DNA of 64,000 nucleotides from JANNUT01 sp046331425 (lineage in GTDB: Bacteria; Acidobacteriota; Polarisedimenticolia; J045): assembly GCA_046331425.1 (NCBI GenBank), contig JAXLQU010000005.1, forward strand, positions 1 to 64,000, written 5' to 3'. The translations under genes were made by a program, and so were the position numbers. Below the pieces are notes generated by a model. That model worked only from the letters and a program-made list of their open reading frames with translations, made no database searches and was not told where the DNA came from. Positions 33,728-42,349 of the stretch are shown here, in pieces (within the stretch, counting starts at the first letter, position 1; every line of letters starts with the position of its first letter).

Positions 33728-34951
33728 ATGCACGTCATTTTCGTCGAGCCGAGTTTTCCCCGTAATCAGCGGGAATTTGCCCGGGGGCTAGCCGAGATCG
33801 GAGCACGGGTCAGCGGCATCGGCGAAGCCCCTGTCGACTATCTCCCGGGCGACGTCAAGCAGTCTTTGTGGCACTACGAACAGGTGCCATCGGTGGTGGA
33901 CGAGGGGGCGCTCTACCGCGCGGTGCGCCGGATTCAGGAGCGAGCCTGGGTCGATCGACTGGAGGCAACCGTCGAAGCGCACATCACGACGGCGGCTCGA
34001 GTTCGTGAAGCGTGTGGAATCCCCGGCACCAGCACGCAAACGGCCTGGCTGTGCCGCGACAAGCCCGCGATGAAAGAAGCACTGCGCGCCGCAGGCATTC
34101 CGTGCGCGCAGTCGCTCGGGACGGACCAGGCGGACGAGGCTCGCGACTTCGCCAAGAGAGTGGGTTACCCGCTGATCGTGAAGCCACCGTCGGGGGCGGG
34201 CGCCTCCGGCGCCACTCGGGTTACCAATGACGCCGAGTTGAATCAGGCTTTGGCTGAATCGGGGTTGGCGTGGGGCAAGAGCATCGCGATCGAAGAGTTC
34301 ATCGAGGGGCATGAAGGGTTTTGCGACAGTATGTCGATCGATGGCAAACCGGCGGTCGAGTTCATCACGCACTACTACCCCAACGTCTTGGAAGCGATGC
34401 GTACGCGCTGGATCTCTCCGCAGTTCATCACCACCAATCGTGTCGAGACGGTCGCCGCATACGCCGAAGTGCGCGAGATGAGTCGACGCGTGATCCAAGC
34501 GCTCGGGATTGGAACTTCGGCCACGCATATGGAGTGGTTCTATGGGCCGCGCGGCTTGAAGTTCTCCGAAATCGGATGCCGTCCCGCCGGCGTCGGCTGT
34601 TGGGATCTCTACTGCGCTGCCAACGACTTCGATCTGTATCGCGAGTGGGCCAACGCGATTTGCCATGGCAGGATCGCAACGCAACCGTCGCGTCGCTTTA
34701 GCGCCGGCATCATCAATCTGCGGCCCGACCGCGACGGCGCAATCGCCGGTTACGAAGGGATGCACCTGCTCGATCGAACCTATCGCGAGTGGGTCATCGA
34801 CACTCATCTGCCGCCCGTGGGCACGCCAACCCAGGGCGTCGAGGCCGGGTACATGGCGAATGCATGGGTCCGGCTTCGCCACCCCGATTACGACACCTTG
34901 CGGAGCATGCTCGACGACATCGGTAACACAGTGAAGGTCCGGGCCCGCTAG
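33728..34951 (+). CDS. ATP-grasp ligase, paralogue 3
   Basis: A 407-residue ATP-grasp enzyme. The ATG at 33728 is four bases after AAGGAGGG, the strongest ribosome site in this cluster. Motifs: CRDKPAMKE (~109-117), IVKPPSGAGASG with K152, IEEFIEGHEG (~188-197), ATHMEWF (~265-271) and FSEIGCRPAGVG (~279-290). In place of the GARAPGA/GARPPGA of paralogues 1 and 2 it has GCRPAGV, which suggests a different substrate. It follows glgA by 64 bp and is separated from the S51-like gene by two bases. It carries the complete set expected for an active carboxylate-amine ligase. Confidence 0.85.
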   Translation: MHVIFVEPSFPRNQREFARGLAEIGARVSGIGEAPVDYLPGDVKQSLWHYEQVPSVVDEGALYRAVRRIQERAWVDRLEATVEAHITTAARVREACGIPGTSTQTAWLCRDKPAMKEALRAAGIPCAQSLGTDQADEARDFAKRVGYPLIVKPPSGAGASGATRVTNDAELNQALAESGLAWGKSIAIEEFIEGHEGFCDSMSIDGKPAVEFITHYYPNVLEAMRTRWISPQFITTNRVETVAAYAEVREMSRRVIQALGIGTSATHMEWFYGPRGLKFSEIGCRPAGVGCWDLYCAANDFDLYREWANAICHGRIATQPSRRFSAGIINLRPDRDGAIAGYEGMHLLDRTYREWVIDTHLPPVGTPTQGVEAGYMANAWVRLRHPDYDTLRSMLDDIGNTVKVRAR

Positions 34952-34953
34952 CG

Positions 34954-35877
34954 ATGAACGCAGCCGTATTGGGCCCGCAGCGCCTCAAACCGACGCTGAT
35001 CGAAGCCGTCACCCGCCTGAAGGTAGAGGGTCAGATCGCGACGATCACAGCCGGTTGGCAAGAACGCGAACCGGACGACGCGGAGTTGCATCAGCATTTG
35101 CACGAGCGCTCCTACAACCTGCGTTTGTATGAACGTGCCGAACGGATCTTCCACGCCGATCGTGAGCTGTCGGTCGCACTGCACGCGCGACAAGAAACGC
35201 TGCGGCAAGTGCAGGAACTGTATCGGGTCCGACTCGCCCATGCGCTGGCAGCCGCGCGGGCGTTGGACGGGCGGCATGAATCGTCCGCGCTGATCGACGA
35301 ACAGCGAGCCGGTGCAATCGACGCACTCCGGGCGCTCGACGCCGAGCACCTCTCCCGTTGTCAGAACGTGCATCGCGAGTTCGAGCAGAAGTGGTCGACA
35401 GCGACACGTGAGTTGGTGGCGCGGGAACGGGAGTCGATCGCACAGGTGTTGCGCGATTCCGGCGCGCTGGCGGTGGCCGGTGGGCATGTGGCGGTGCTCG
35501 CGAATCGATTGAGACTCTTCGGCGTGCTGGACCTACTCGGAGAGAAGCCGCTGATCGCTTGGTCGGCGGGGGCGATGGCGTGCAGCGAGCGCATCATTCT
35601 GTTTCATGACAATCCTCCGCAAGGCCCGGGGAATGCCGAACTGCTCGAAGGCGGAATGGGGGTTTTGCCAGACATCGTGCCGTTGCCTCACGCGCATCGC
35701 CGCCTGCGGTTGAACGACCAGGAGCGCGTCAGCCTGATGGCTCGCCGGTTCGCGCCGGCGCGCTGTCTAGCGCTCGATGACGGCGCGCAGTTGTTTCTCG
35801 AAGAGGGTGTCTGGTCGAGTCCGAGCGGTGTGCGCCGCCTGGACGCCGCAGGCACGGTCGTGGAGGAAGCGGCGTGA
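34954..35877 (+). CDS. S51-family (cyanophycinase/dipeptidase E-like) peptidase
   Basis: A 307-residue protein with the class I glutamine-amidotransferase-like fold of S51 peptidases. The first strand reads IATITAGWQERE (~28-39); the second half has AGGHVAVLANRLRLFG and the nucleophile elbow AWSAGAM with S204, then LPHAHRRL (~244-251), a likely catalytic His. Between them is a long helical, probably coiled-coil insert (~55-165), which is unusual for the family. S51 enzymes cleave aspartyl or isopeptide bonds (dipeptidase E, cyanophycinase). The gene lies inside the ATP-grasp cluster, two bases after paralogue 3, and its TGA overlaps the esterase GTG, so it probably degrades or trims the cluster product. 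Confidence 0.65.
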   Translation: MNAAVLGPQRLKPTLIEAVTRLKVEGQIATITAGWQEREPDDAELHQHLHERSYNLRLYERAERIFHADRELSVALHARQETLRQVQELYRVRLAHALAAARALDGRHESSALIDEQRAGAIDALRALDAEHLSRCQNVHREFEQKWSTATRELVARERESIAQVLRDSGALAVAGGHVAVLANRLRLFGVLDLLGEKPLIAWSAGAMACSERIILFHDNPPQGPGNAELLEGGMGVLPDIVPLPHAHRRLRLNDQERVSLMARRFAPARCLALDDGAQLFLEEGVWSSPSGVRRLDAAGTVVEEAA

Positions 35878-37055
35878 GTCCCAAGCAAGCGATGCATACC
35901 GGGCCACAACACAGCGAGCGCCTGGCGATTCATCGGCTCGAGCATGAGCGCCCCGTCACGCCGGAGAAGATCAACGCCTTCTTGGCTGGTCGCTCGTTCC
36001 CGTTGATCGAAGGCCCAACCGTTACGTTCGTCTGGCGCGGAACGGCCGATGAAGTGCGGTTGCAGCACTGGATCTACGGACTCACCACGCAACAGGAATT
36101 TCGCCGGATCGAGGAGACAGATCTGTGGTTTCTCGTGATGGAGTTACCGCCGCGATCGCGGGTCGAATACAAGCTGCTCGTCACTCACGGCGATCGCACG
36201 CGGTTGATCGAGGACTCGCTCAACCCTCAGAAGGCGCGCGATCCGTTCGGTGCAAACTCGGTAGCGACGGGAGAAGGGTACGAAAACCCCGAGTGGATCA
36301 ATCCAGACAGCGAGTCCCGGCCCGGCACTGTCGAGGAACTCATCATCAAGAGTCAGGCGCTGGGCCAGACCCGCCACTGTCAGATCTATCTCCCCGCCCG
36401 TTTCCGGCAGACGCGACGGTACCCGCTGCTGATCGTGCACGACGGGGGCGATTTTCTGCGCTTCACCGCCATGAAAACGGTGCTCGACAACTTGATCCAC
36501 CGGCTCGAGCTACCGGAGATGGTGGTGGTGTTCGAGAACCCGCAAAACCGGTTGCAGGAGTACGCGAACGACGAACGACATGCCCGTTTTCTCGCTGAAG
36601 AACTGATCCCGAAGCTCGAGCGTGGATATCCGCTGATCGCCGAGCCGCGTGGGCGGGGCTTGCTGGGCGCCAGTTTCGGCGCGGTCGCCTCGCTCTCAGC
36701 TGCCTATCGGTACCCCTCGACATTCGGCAGATTGATGCTCCTTTCGGGAAGCTTCGCGTTCACCGACATCGGCCGTCACAACCATCGCGGCCCGCTGTTC
36801 GATCCGATCGTCCAATTCGTGAACCAGTTTCGATCCGATCCGCGCCGACTAGCCGAACGGTTATTCGTTGCCTGCGGACAATACGAATCACTGATCTACG
36901 AGAATCGCTCGCTCGTGCCGCTGTTGCAGACGACCGGGATGGAGATCAAGTACGTCGAGGCACGCGACGGGCACAACTGGGAGAACTGGCGCGATCGGCT
37001 GCGCGAGGGGATGTCGTACCTGTTCCCAGGGCCGCTGTGGTTGGTGTACGAGTAG
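35874..37055 (+). CDS. Enterochelin-esterase-like alpha/beta hydrolase with N-terminal beta domain
   Basis: A 393-residue two-domain protein. Residues ~40-125 form a beta-sandwich (TVTFVWRGTADEVRLQHW, FLVMELPPRSRVEYKLLV) like the CBM48/Fes N-terminal domain. Residues ~150-385 are an esterase D-type alpha/beta hydrolase with nucleophile S267 in LLGASFGAV and His367 in RDGHNWENW. Fes-like enzymes hydrolyse siderophore trilactones; related proteins cleave other acyl esters. No siderophore genes are here. The GTG start overlaps the S51-like gene by 4 bp. It presumably hydrolyses an ester in, or releases, the cluster product. Confidence 0.83.
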   Translation: MSPKQAMHTGPQHSERLAIHRLEHERPVTPEKINAFLAGRSFPLIEGPTVTFVWRGTADEVRLQHWIYGLTTQQEFRRIEETDLWFLVMELPPRSRVEYKLLVTHGDRTRLIEDSLNPQKARDPFGANSVATGEGYENPEWINPDSESRPGTVEELIIKSQALGQTRHCQIYLPARFRQTRRYPLLIVHDGGDFLRFTAMKTVLDNLIHRLELPEMVVVFENPQNRLQEYANDERHARFLAEELIPKLERGYPLIAEPRGRGLLGASFGAVASLSAAYRYPSTFGRLMLLSGSFAFTDIGRHNHRGPLFDPIVQFVNQFRSDPRRLAERLFVACGQYESLIYENRSLVPLLQTTGMEIKYVEARDGHNWENWRDRLREGMSYLFPGPLWLVYE

Positions 37056-37271
37056 CGGCGCGGCCATCCTCTCCAGGCCTGCCGTTCGCGCTTACCATTC
37101 GATCGATCGCCGTTGGGATCGGGGGTCGGTCCCACACCCCTCCCGAACGACCCCATCGCGCTCTGCCCCGAACGAGCGAGCGGTCAATGGCTGACTTGCC
37201 AAGAAATACGTCTAGAATCCCGGCTCCGATGCGGTAAGGTTTCGCATCAACCAGGGGGTTTTGGGATCGCT
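37056..37271 (+). promoter_or_regulatory. Gap between the two halves of the rightward run, possible internal promoter
   Basis: This 216-bp gap is the only sizeable break in the run from 32206 to 42337. GCTGAC (37190-37195), 17 bases and TAGAAT (37213-37218) form a plausible sigma70-like promoter 53 bases before the ATP-grasp start at 37272. I found no convincing small gene or precursor peptide in it; the only short frames lack ribosome sites. Confidence 0.35.
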
Positions 37272-38513
37272 ATGGCCAAAGTCACTCGCCACATCGGCCT
37301 CTCACTGGGAGCCGACATTTGCTGGCCGATCTGCTACGAGGAGATCGTGCGCCGGCTCGATCTGAGCATCCCCGTAGGACGAGACACTGTCGACTTCCAG
37401 ATCGAGCGCGTCACGATCGAACCTTTCAACCTGAAACAGGACGTCAAGTACGACCTCGTGATCGACCGCCTCACGCACTGGTACTTCACCAGCCGCGAGT
37501 GGATCAAGAAGGCGGTGATCATGAACGGCACGTATGTATTCAATAACCCCTGGTCGGTGCAATCGATGGAGAAGCACACCACTTACACCGCCATGATGAC
37601 GCTCGGCTTGCCGATCCCCGATACCTGGATGCTGCCTCCCAAGGCGTACGCAGAGAATCCCGATCTGCAGCCGACCTTGGAGCGATACGCCAAGTTGTTC
37701 GACCTCGGCAAGATCGGCGAGGAGCTAGGGTATCCACTGTTCATGAAACCGTACGACGGTGGGGCCTGGAAGGGCGTAACGCGGATCGACAACAGCGAGG
37801 CGCTACGGTCTGCCTACGATCAGAGCGGACAACTCGTGATGCACCTTCAGAAGGCGGTTCACCCGTTCGATTGCTTCGTGCGCTGCATCGGACTCGGACC
37901 ACAGACCACCTGGGTCAAGTACGACCCGGGAGCCGCGCTCCACGATCGCTACACCATGGCGCGCGATTTCATTTCGGACGAAGACAAGTCGCTGCTCGCC
38001 GACCTTACGTTGACCATCAATGGAATGTTCGGCTGGGACTTCAACTCCTGCGAAGCCTTGCGTCAGGGCAACACGTGGTATCCGATCGACTTTGCGAATC
38101 CCTGCCCCGATTCGCAGGTCACCTCGCTGCACTACCACTTCCCGTGGATCGTCAAAGCGAACATCCGTTGGTCGCTGTTTCTGGCGGCGACCAAGAAGAA
38201 GATGCGTAAGACCCTCGATTGGGACCCGTATTACGAGATCGGACTGCAGCAACTCCCATTCCGCGAGAAGGTCGCGGCGTTGGCGAAGGTTACGCGGCAA
38301 CGGATGGAATCCGATCGCTTCGAGGAATTCTGCGCCAAGCACCTCGGCCACCTGGATGAGGTCGCATGGGAGTTCTTCGGCAGCGAGATCGCTAGAGCGG
38401 CTGTTCGCAAGAAGGTAGCCGCGCTGTTCCCCGAGCATGAAGTCGACACATTCACCGACCTGTTTTGGACCCGCGTTCAGGCCTGGCGCTCCGACTCTGA
38501 GAGGTCGCCGTGA
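37272..38513 (+). CDS. ATP-grasp protein 4, divergent from the other three
   Basis: A 413-residue protein starting at ATG 37272, four bases after GGGAT. It has a RimK/glutathione-synthetase-like ATP-grasp pattern unlike paralogues 1-3: MEKHTTYTAM (~99-108), LFMKPYDGGAWKGV with K159, and the metal-binding end FNSCEALRQG...PIDFANPCPDSQ (~257-282). The N-terminal domain contains ICWPICYEEIVRRL and an unusual FQIERVTIEPF segment. The last ~110 residues are helical and Lys/Arg-rich. It is a probable carboxylate-amine ligase. The stop overlaps the next esterase GTG by 4 bp. Confidence 0.78.
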   Translation: MAKVTRHIGLSLGADICWPICYEEIVRRLDLSIPVGRDTVDFQIERVTIEPFNLKQDVKYDLVIDRLTHWYFTSREWIKKAVIMNGTYVFNNPWSVQSMEKHTTYTAMMTLGLPIPDTWMLPPKAYAENPDLQPTLERYAKLFDLGKIGEELGYPLFMKPYDGGAWKGVTRIDNSEALRSAYDQSGQLVMHLQKAVHPFDCFVRCIGLGPQTTWVKYDPGAALHDRYTMARDFISDEDKSLLADLTLTINGMFGWDFNSCEALRQGNTWYPIDFANPCPDSQVTSLHYHFPWIVKANIRWSLFLAATKKKMRKTLDWDPYYEIGLQQLPFREKVAALAKVTRQRMESDRFEEFCAKHLGHLDEVAWEFFGSEIARAAVRKKVAALFPEHEVDTFTDLFWTRVQAWRSDSERSP

Positions 38514-39238
38514 AACAGATTTTTCGTTGGCAGTCGCCGCGCTTGCATCGTGAGTTGACCCTGGTCCGCTGGGGTACGTTGGGAGCGCCCGTGTTGTTTT
38601 TCCCGACCGCAGGGGGAGACGCCGAAGAGATCGAGCGATTTCACATGATCGATGCTCTGTCCGACCTGATCGACGGCGGGAAGATCCGGCTGTATTCGGT
38701 CGACAGCGTTTCGGGGCAAGCATGGCTGTTCGAAGAGGGTTCGGTCGAGCACCGACTCTGGCTTCAGAACGAATATCAGCACGCGGTTCGCCATGAAGTG
38801 ATTCCGGCTATCCAGCAGGATTGTCACAGTCTCGATCTTTCCGTCATCGCTTGCGGAGCCTCCTTGGGCGCGTTTCACGCGGCCGCCATGGTCTGCCGCT
38901 TCCCAGATGTCTTCGAGCGCGCACTCTGCATGTCTGGAACCTTCGATCTAGAACGCGTGTTCCGCTTGAGATACCCCACGCTCGACCTTTATTACTCGTC
39001 GCCGCTGCACTTCTTGCGAGACCTCGACGGCGAGCAGATCGAAAAGGTCCAGCGGCGTTTCGTGTTGTTTGCCGCGGGTGAGGGGCGCGCCGAGAACATT
39101 CACGATTCAGAGCGGTTGGCGGGGTTGTTGGGCGCCAAAGGGGTTCCGCATCGGGTCGACAATTGGGGGCCCAACGCGCATCACGATTGGCCGCTGTGGC
39201 GAACGCTCGCGCCGAAGTATCTCTCCGAGTGGATCTGA
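38510..39238 (+). CDS. Esterase D-like alpha/beta hydrolase
   Basis: A 242-residue single-domain hydrolase. The nucleophile S118 lies in ACGASLGAFHA and the likely catalytic His in PNAHHDWPLW (224-225). GASLGAFH and the W-rich N-terminus (KQIFRWQSPRLHRELTLVRWG) match the esterase D/enterochelin-esterase group, but the N-terminal beta domain seen in the other esterase of this cluster is absent. The GTG start overlaps the ATP-grasp 4 stop by 4 bp. Having two different esterases in one run suggests that an ester bond is made or cleaved at more than one step. Confidence 0.82.
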   Translation: MKQIFRWQSPRLHRELTLVRWGTLGAPVLFFPTAGGDAEEIERFHMIDALSDLIDGGKIRLYSVDSVSGQAWLFEEGSVEHRLWLQNEYQHAVRHEVIPAIQQDCHSLDLSVIACGASLGAFHAAAMVCRFPDVFERALCMSGTFDLERVFRLRYPTLDLYYSSPLHFLRDLDGEQIEKVQRRFVLFAAGEGRAENIHDSERLAGLLGAKGVPHRVDNWGPNAHHDWPLWRTLAPKYLSEWI

Positions 39239-39242
39239 AGCG

Positions 39243-41159
39243 ATGGGACAGCACAACAAGGTCGAAGCAGAACTCGAGGGCGAGAGCCGCCGCCAATTCA
39301 TGCGCAGCCTGCTCACCGATCTGCAGGCGCTCGAGAAGATGCTGGCCGAGGGGATGTTCGATACGGGTACGCGGCGGATCGGCGCGGAACAGGAGATGTT
39401 CCTGATCGACCGTGAGTGGCGCCCGACGGCAGGCGCTCTGCGCGTTCTCGAGCAGCTCAACGATCCGCATTTCACCACCGAACTTGGCATGTTCAATTTG
39501 GAACTGAATGCCGATCCGCAGGTATTTCACGGCGATGGCATCTCGCGCATGGAGCAGCAACTGATTCAGCTCTACGACGGTGCCCGCCAAGCGATGTCCG
39601 AGCTCGGAATTCTCCCGGTCCTGATTGGGATTCTGCCGACGATCCGCAAGAGCGATCTTGGGCTCGAAAACATGGTGCCGAGCCCCCGCTATCAGGCGAT
39701 CAACCGCGCGCTCACCGCACTGCGTGGCACAGCTTACGACTTCTCGATCAAAGGGCTCGACGAGTTGATGGTCAAGCACGACTCCGTGATGGTCGAAGCC
39801 TGCAACGCCAGCTTCCAGGTGCACTACCAGGTCGCTCCGAGCGAGTTCGCCCAGCTCTACAACCTCTCGCAGGCGCTGGCTGCGCCTTGCCTGGCCGTGG
39901 CCACCAACTCCCCGATTCTATTCGGCAAGCGACTATGGGCCGAAACACGAATCGCGCTGTTCCAACAAGCGGTCGATACCCGTAGTTCGGCGCAATATCT
40001 CCGAGAGTCGATCCCGCGCGTGAACTTCGGCACACGCTGGGTTCGCGAGTCGGTGCTCGAGTTGTACAAAGAAGACGTCGCGCGCTTCAGAACGCTGGTC
40101 GGCACCGACCTGGACGAGGATCCGTTCGAGGTGCTGGCCAAAGGCGATGCCCCGAAGCTCAAAGCGCTGCGCTTGCACAACGGAACGGTCTATCGCTGGA
40201 TGCGCGCTTGCTACGGCGTGCTCGACGGCAAACCGCATCTGCGCATCGAGAATCGCGTGATGCCGGCCGGGCCGACCATCGTCGACGAGATGGCGAACGG
40301 TGCATTTTGGTGGGGATTGATGAACGAGTTGTCGCGCCGCTACGACGACGTCACGCGCCTGATGGACTTCGAGCAGGCGCAGGCCAACTTCTTCGCGGCG
40401 GCACGTGACGGATTGGCGGCACATCTATCCTGGTTCGGCGGCCAAGAGATCGGGGCGCAGCGACTGATCATGGACGAGCTACTTCCCGCAGCCGAAGCCG
40501 GTTTGAAGGCCGCTGGAATCGATGATGCCGACGTGGCTCGTTACCTCGGGATCGTGGAGAAGCGGGTCAATACGATGCGCACCGGGTCGCGCTGGCTGCT
40601 GCACTCTCTGGCCGGAATGAAAGAACAAGGAACGGTCGGCGAGCGGTTGAATGCGCTGGTTGCAGCCACGATCGCGCGCCAGAACACCGGGCGCCCTGTC
40701 GCCGATTGGGAGCGTGCCCGTCTTGACGAGGCAGGCGGTTGGAAGAGCAACTACCTGCGGGTCGAACAGTACATGATCACGGACATCTTCTCGGTTCATC
40801 CGGATGAGCCGGTCGACCTCGTAGCCAATCTGATGGAATGGGAACGGATTCGGCATGTACCGGTCGAGGACACCGAACATCGGCTGGTGGGATTGGTTTC
40901 GTATCGCTCCGTGCTTCGGTTGCTTTCCAGCGGTAGATTCGGCAAGAGCGAAGAGCCGGTCGCTGTGTCGGACATCATGAAGAAAGATCCGATCACGGTC
41001 TCGCCACACACACCGACGTTGGAGGCGATCGCCATCATGCGGCGATACCGCATCGGATGTTTGCCTGTGGTGCAAGACGGGCGGCTGATCGGGATCCTGA
41101 CCGAGGAGACTTTTATGAATATTGCAGGAGAACTTCTCGAACAGAAGCTCAACGGCTGA
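39243..41159 (+). CDS. GCS2-family carboxylate-amine ligase fused to two CBS domains
   Basis: A 638-residue fusion. Residues ~20-480 are a glutamate-cysteine-ligase type 2 (YbdK-like) domain: IGAEQEMFLID (~46-56) with catalytic glutamates, LNLELNADP (~84-92) and the NGTVYRWMR/RIENRVMPAGPT segment that holds the metal and substrate residues. Residues ~505-565 and ~573-632 are two CBS motifs (IFSVHPDEPVDLVANLM; VSPHTPTLEAIAIMRRYRIG). CBS pairs bind adenosyl ligands, so ligase activity could be switched by ATP/AMP-type molecules. The real enzyme joins a glutamate-like carboxylate to an amine; the amine is unknown. It starts at ATG 39243, four bases after the esterase stop. Confidence 0.88.
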   Translation: MGQHNKVEAELEGESRRQFMRSLLTDLQALEKMLAEGMFDTGTRRIGAEQEMFLIDREWRPTAGALRVLEQLNDPHFTTELGMFNLELNADPQVFHGDGISRMEQQLIQLYDGARQAMSELGILPVLIGILPTIRKSDLGLENMVPSPRYQAINRALTALRGTAYDFSIKGLDELMVKHDSVMVEACNASFQVHYQVAPSEFAQLYNLSQALAAPCLAVATNSPILFGKRLWAETRIALFQQAVDTRSSAQYLRESIPRVNFGTRWVRESVLELYKEDVARFRTLVGTDLDEDPFEVLAKGDAPKLKALRLHNGTVYRWMRACYGVLDGKPHLRIENRVMPAGPTIVDEMANGAFWWGLMNELSRRYDDVTRLMDFEQAQANFFAAARDGLAAHLSWFGGQEIGAQRLIMDELLPAAEAGLKAAGIDDADVARYLGIVEKRVNTMRTGSRWLLHSLAGMKEQGTVGERLNALVAATIARQNTGRPVADWERARLDEAGGWKSNYLRVEQYMITDIFSVHPDEPVDLVANLMEWERIRHVPVEDTEHRLVGLVSYRSVLRLLSSGRFGKSEEPVAVSDIMKKDPITVSPHTPTLEAIAIMRRYRIGCLPVVQDGRLIGILTEETFMNIAGELLEQKLNG

Positions 41160-41167
41160 ACGCGAGG

Positions 41168-42337
41168 ATGTCCGGCACACTGATGGGCTCATCGATCACG
41201 ACACAGGAATACACGCGACTGATCGGGCGGCAGGTCGGCGATCGGCCTGGCTCGAAGTTGGTCGTGTGTGCCGGAATCCACGGTAACGAACCGGCCGGTG
41301 TGGCGGCAGCACGGCGTGTGTTGCAACGCTTGGCCGATCGCGATTTCACGATGTGCGGCGAGTTCGTCGCCGTGATCGGCAACCTACGCGCCCTCTCGAA
41401 GCATCAGCGTTATCTCACGCGCGATCTCAACCGCTTGTGGACTCCGGAGGGTCTGGCGCTGATCCGCGATGCCGGTACAGGGTTTGATGAAGGCGACGAA
41501 CGGATCGAGCAGAAAGAGTTGCTGGCATTCATCGACGAGGAGTTGGTAGGTACGAACGGAACCACCTATTTCATCGACCTTCACACCACATCGGCGGACG
41601 GCATCCCGTTCGTATTGATCGGCGACACACTCCGGCACCGAGCGTTCGCCAAACATTTCCCGTTACCGGTGATTTTGGGTTTGGAGGAAGCGGTCGACGG
41701 TGTACTGCTCGAGTACATGACCGAGCGCGGCTGCGTTACGTTGGGGGTCGAGGGGGGCCAACACGACAGCCCGGCCTCGATCGACAGTTTGGAAGCGATC
41801 CTTTGGCTGGCGCTTCAGGCGGCCGGACTGGTAGAAGAGGGTGCGCTGCCGCAACAGAGCAACGCCTTTAACCTGCTGAATCGGGTGCGGCGCGGCCTGC
41901 CTCACGTAATGGAGGTCACCTACCGTCACCCGATCAAACCCGAGCACCAGTTCCGGATGGAGAAGGGGTTCGCCAACATCCATCCCGTCCAGAAAGGGGA
42001 CCTTCTGGCCCGCGATTGGCGTGGTGAGATTCGAGCCAAGGCCGACGGGTTCGTGATCCTGCCGCTGTATCAGGGCAAGGGCGAAGATGGCTTCTTCTTC
42101 GGCGGTCGGGTCGCGCGCTGGCGAATGGACGTCGGTTTCCTATTGCGAAAACTGCATCTCGAGGCGGTGCTGCCACTGCTCCCCGGTGTTTATCGCGTGG
42201 CAGAGCGTCACGATGCGTTGCGCGTCGATACCCGCGTGGCGCGCCTCTTCCCCGGGCGGGTGTTTCGCGCCTTCGGTTACCGCAAGGTGCGACAAATGGG
42301 TCGTAGTTTTCTGTTCGCGCGCCGACCGACCGTCTGA
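41168..42337 (+). CDS. M14-family AstE/AspA-like deacylase or carboxypeptidase
   Basis: A 389-residue zinc hydrolase of the succinylglutamate desuccinylase/aspartoacylase group. Zinc ligands are H38 and E41 in GIHGNEPAG and H139 in FIDLHTTS; DLNRLW (~86-91) carries the substrate-binding Asn-Arg. The C-terminal ~100 residues are a beta domain. Family members remove acyl groups from amino acids; a few are peptidases. The ATG at 41168 immediately follows GAGG; an in-frame ATG at 41183 is an alternative. It ends the cluster, eight bases after the GCS2-CBS gene, and could deacylate a precursor or break down the product. Confidence 0.87.
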   Translation: MSGTLMGSSITTQEYTRLIGRQVGDRPGSKLVVCAGIHGNEPAGVAAARRVLQRLADRDFTMCGEFVAVIGNLRALSKHQRYLTRDLNRLWTPEGLALIRDAGTGFDEGDERIEQKELLAFIDEELVGTNGTTYFIDLHTTSADGIPFVLIGDTLRHRAFAKHFPLPVILGLEEAVDGVLLEYMTERGCVTLGVEGGQHDSPASIDSLEAILWLALQAAGLVEEGALPQQSNAFNLLNRVRRGLPHVMEVTYRHPIKPEHQFRMEKGFANIHPVQKGDLLARDWRGEIRAKADGFVILPLYQGKGEDGFFFGGRVARWRMDVGFLLRKLHLEAVLPLLPGVYRVAERHDALRVDTRVARLFPGRVFRAFGYRKVRQMGRSFLFARRPTV

Positions 42338-42349
42338 GTCGAATGACGA

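Noticed and set aside
37056..37271. Possible RiPP precursor gene for the ATP-grasp cluster
   Set aside because: ATP-grasps can modify ribosomal peptides, so I looked for small genes here and in the glgA gap. The only short frames overlap a real gene end or lack a ribosome site and a leader/core pattern.
29644..42337. Cyanophycin synthetase or siderophore cluster
   Set aside because: No protein has the CphA two-domain ATP-grasp/Mur-ligase layout, and there are no NRPS or iron-uptake genes, despite S51-like and Fes-like hydrolases.
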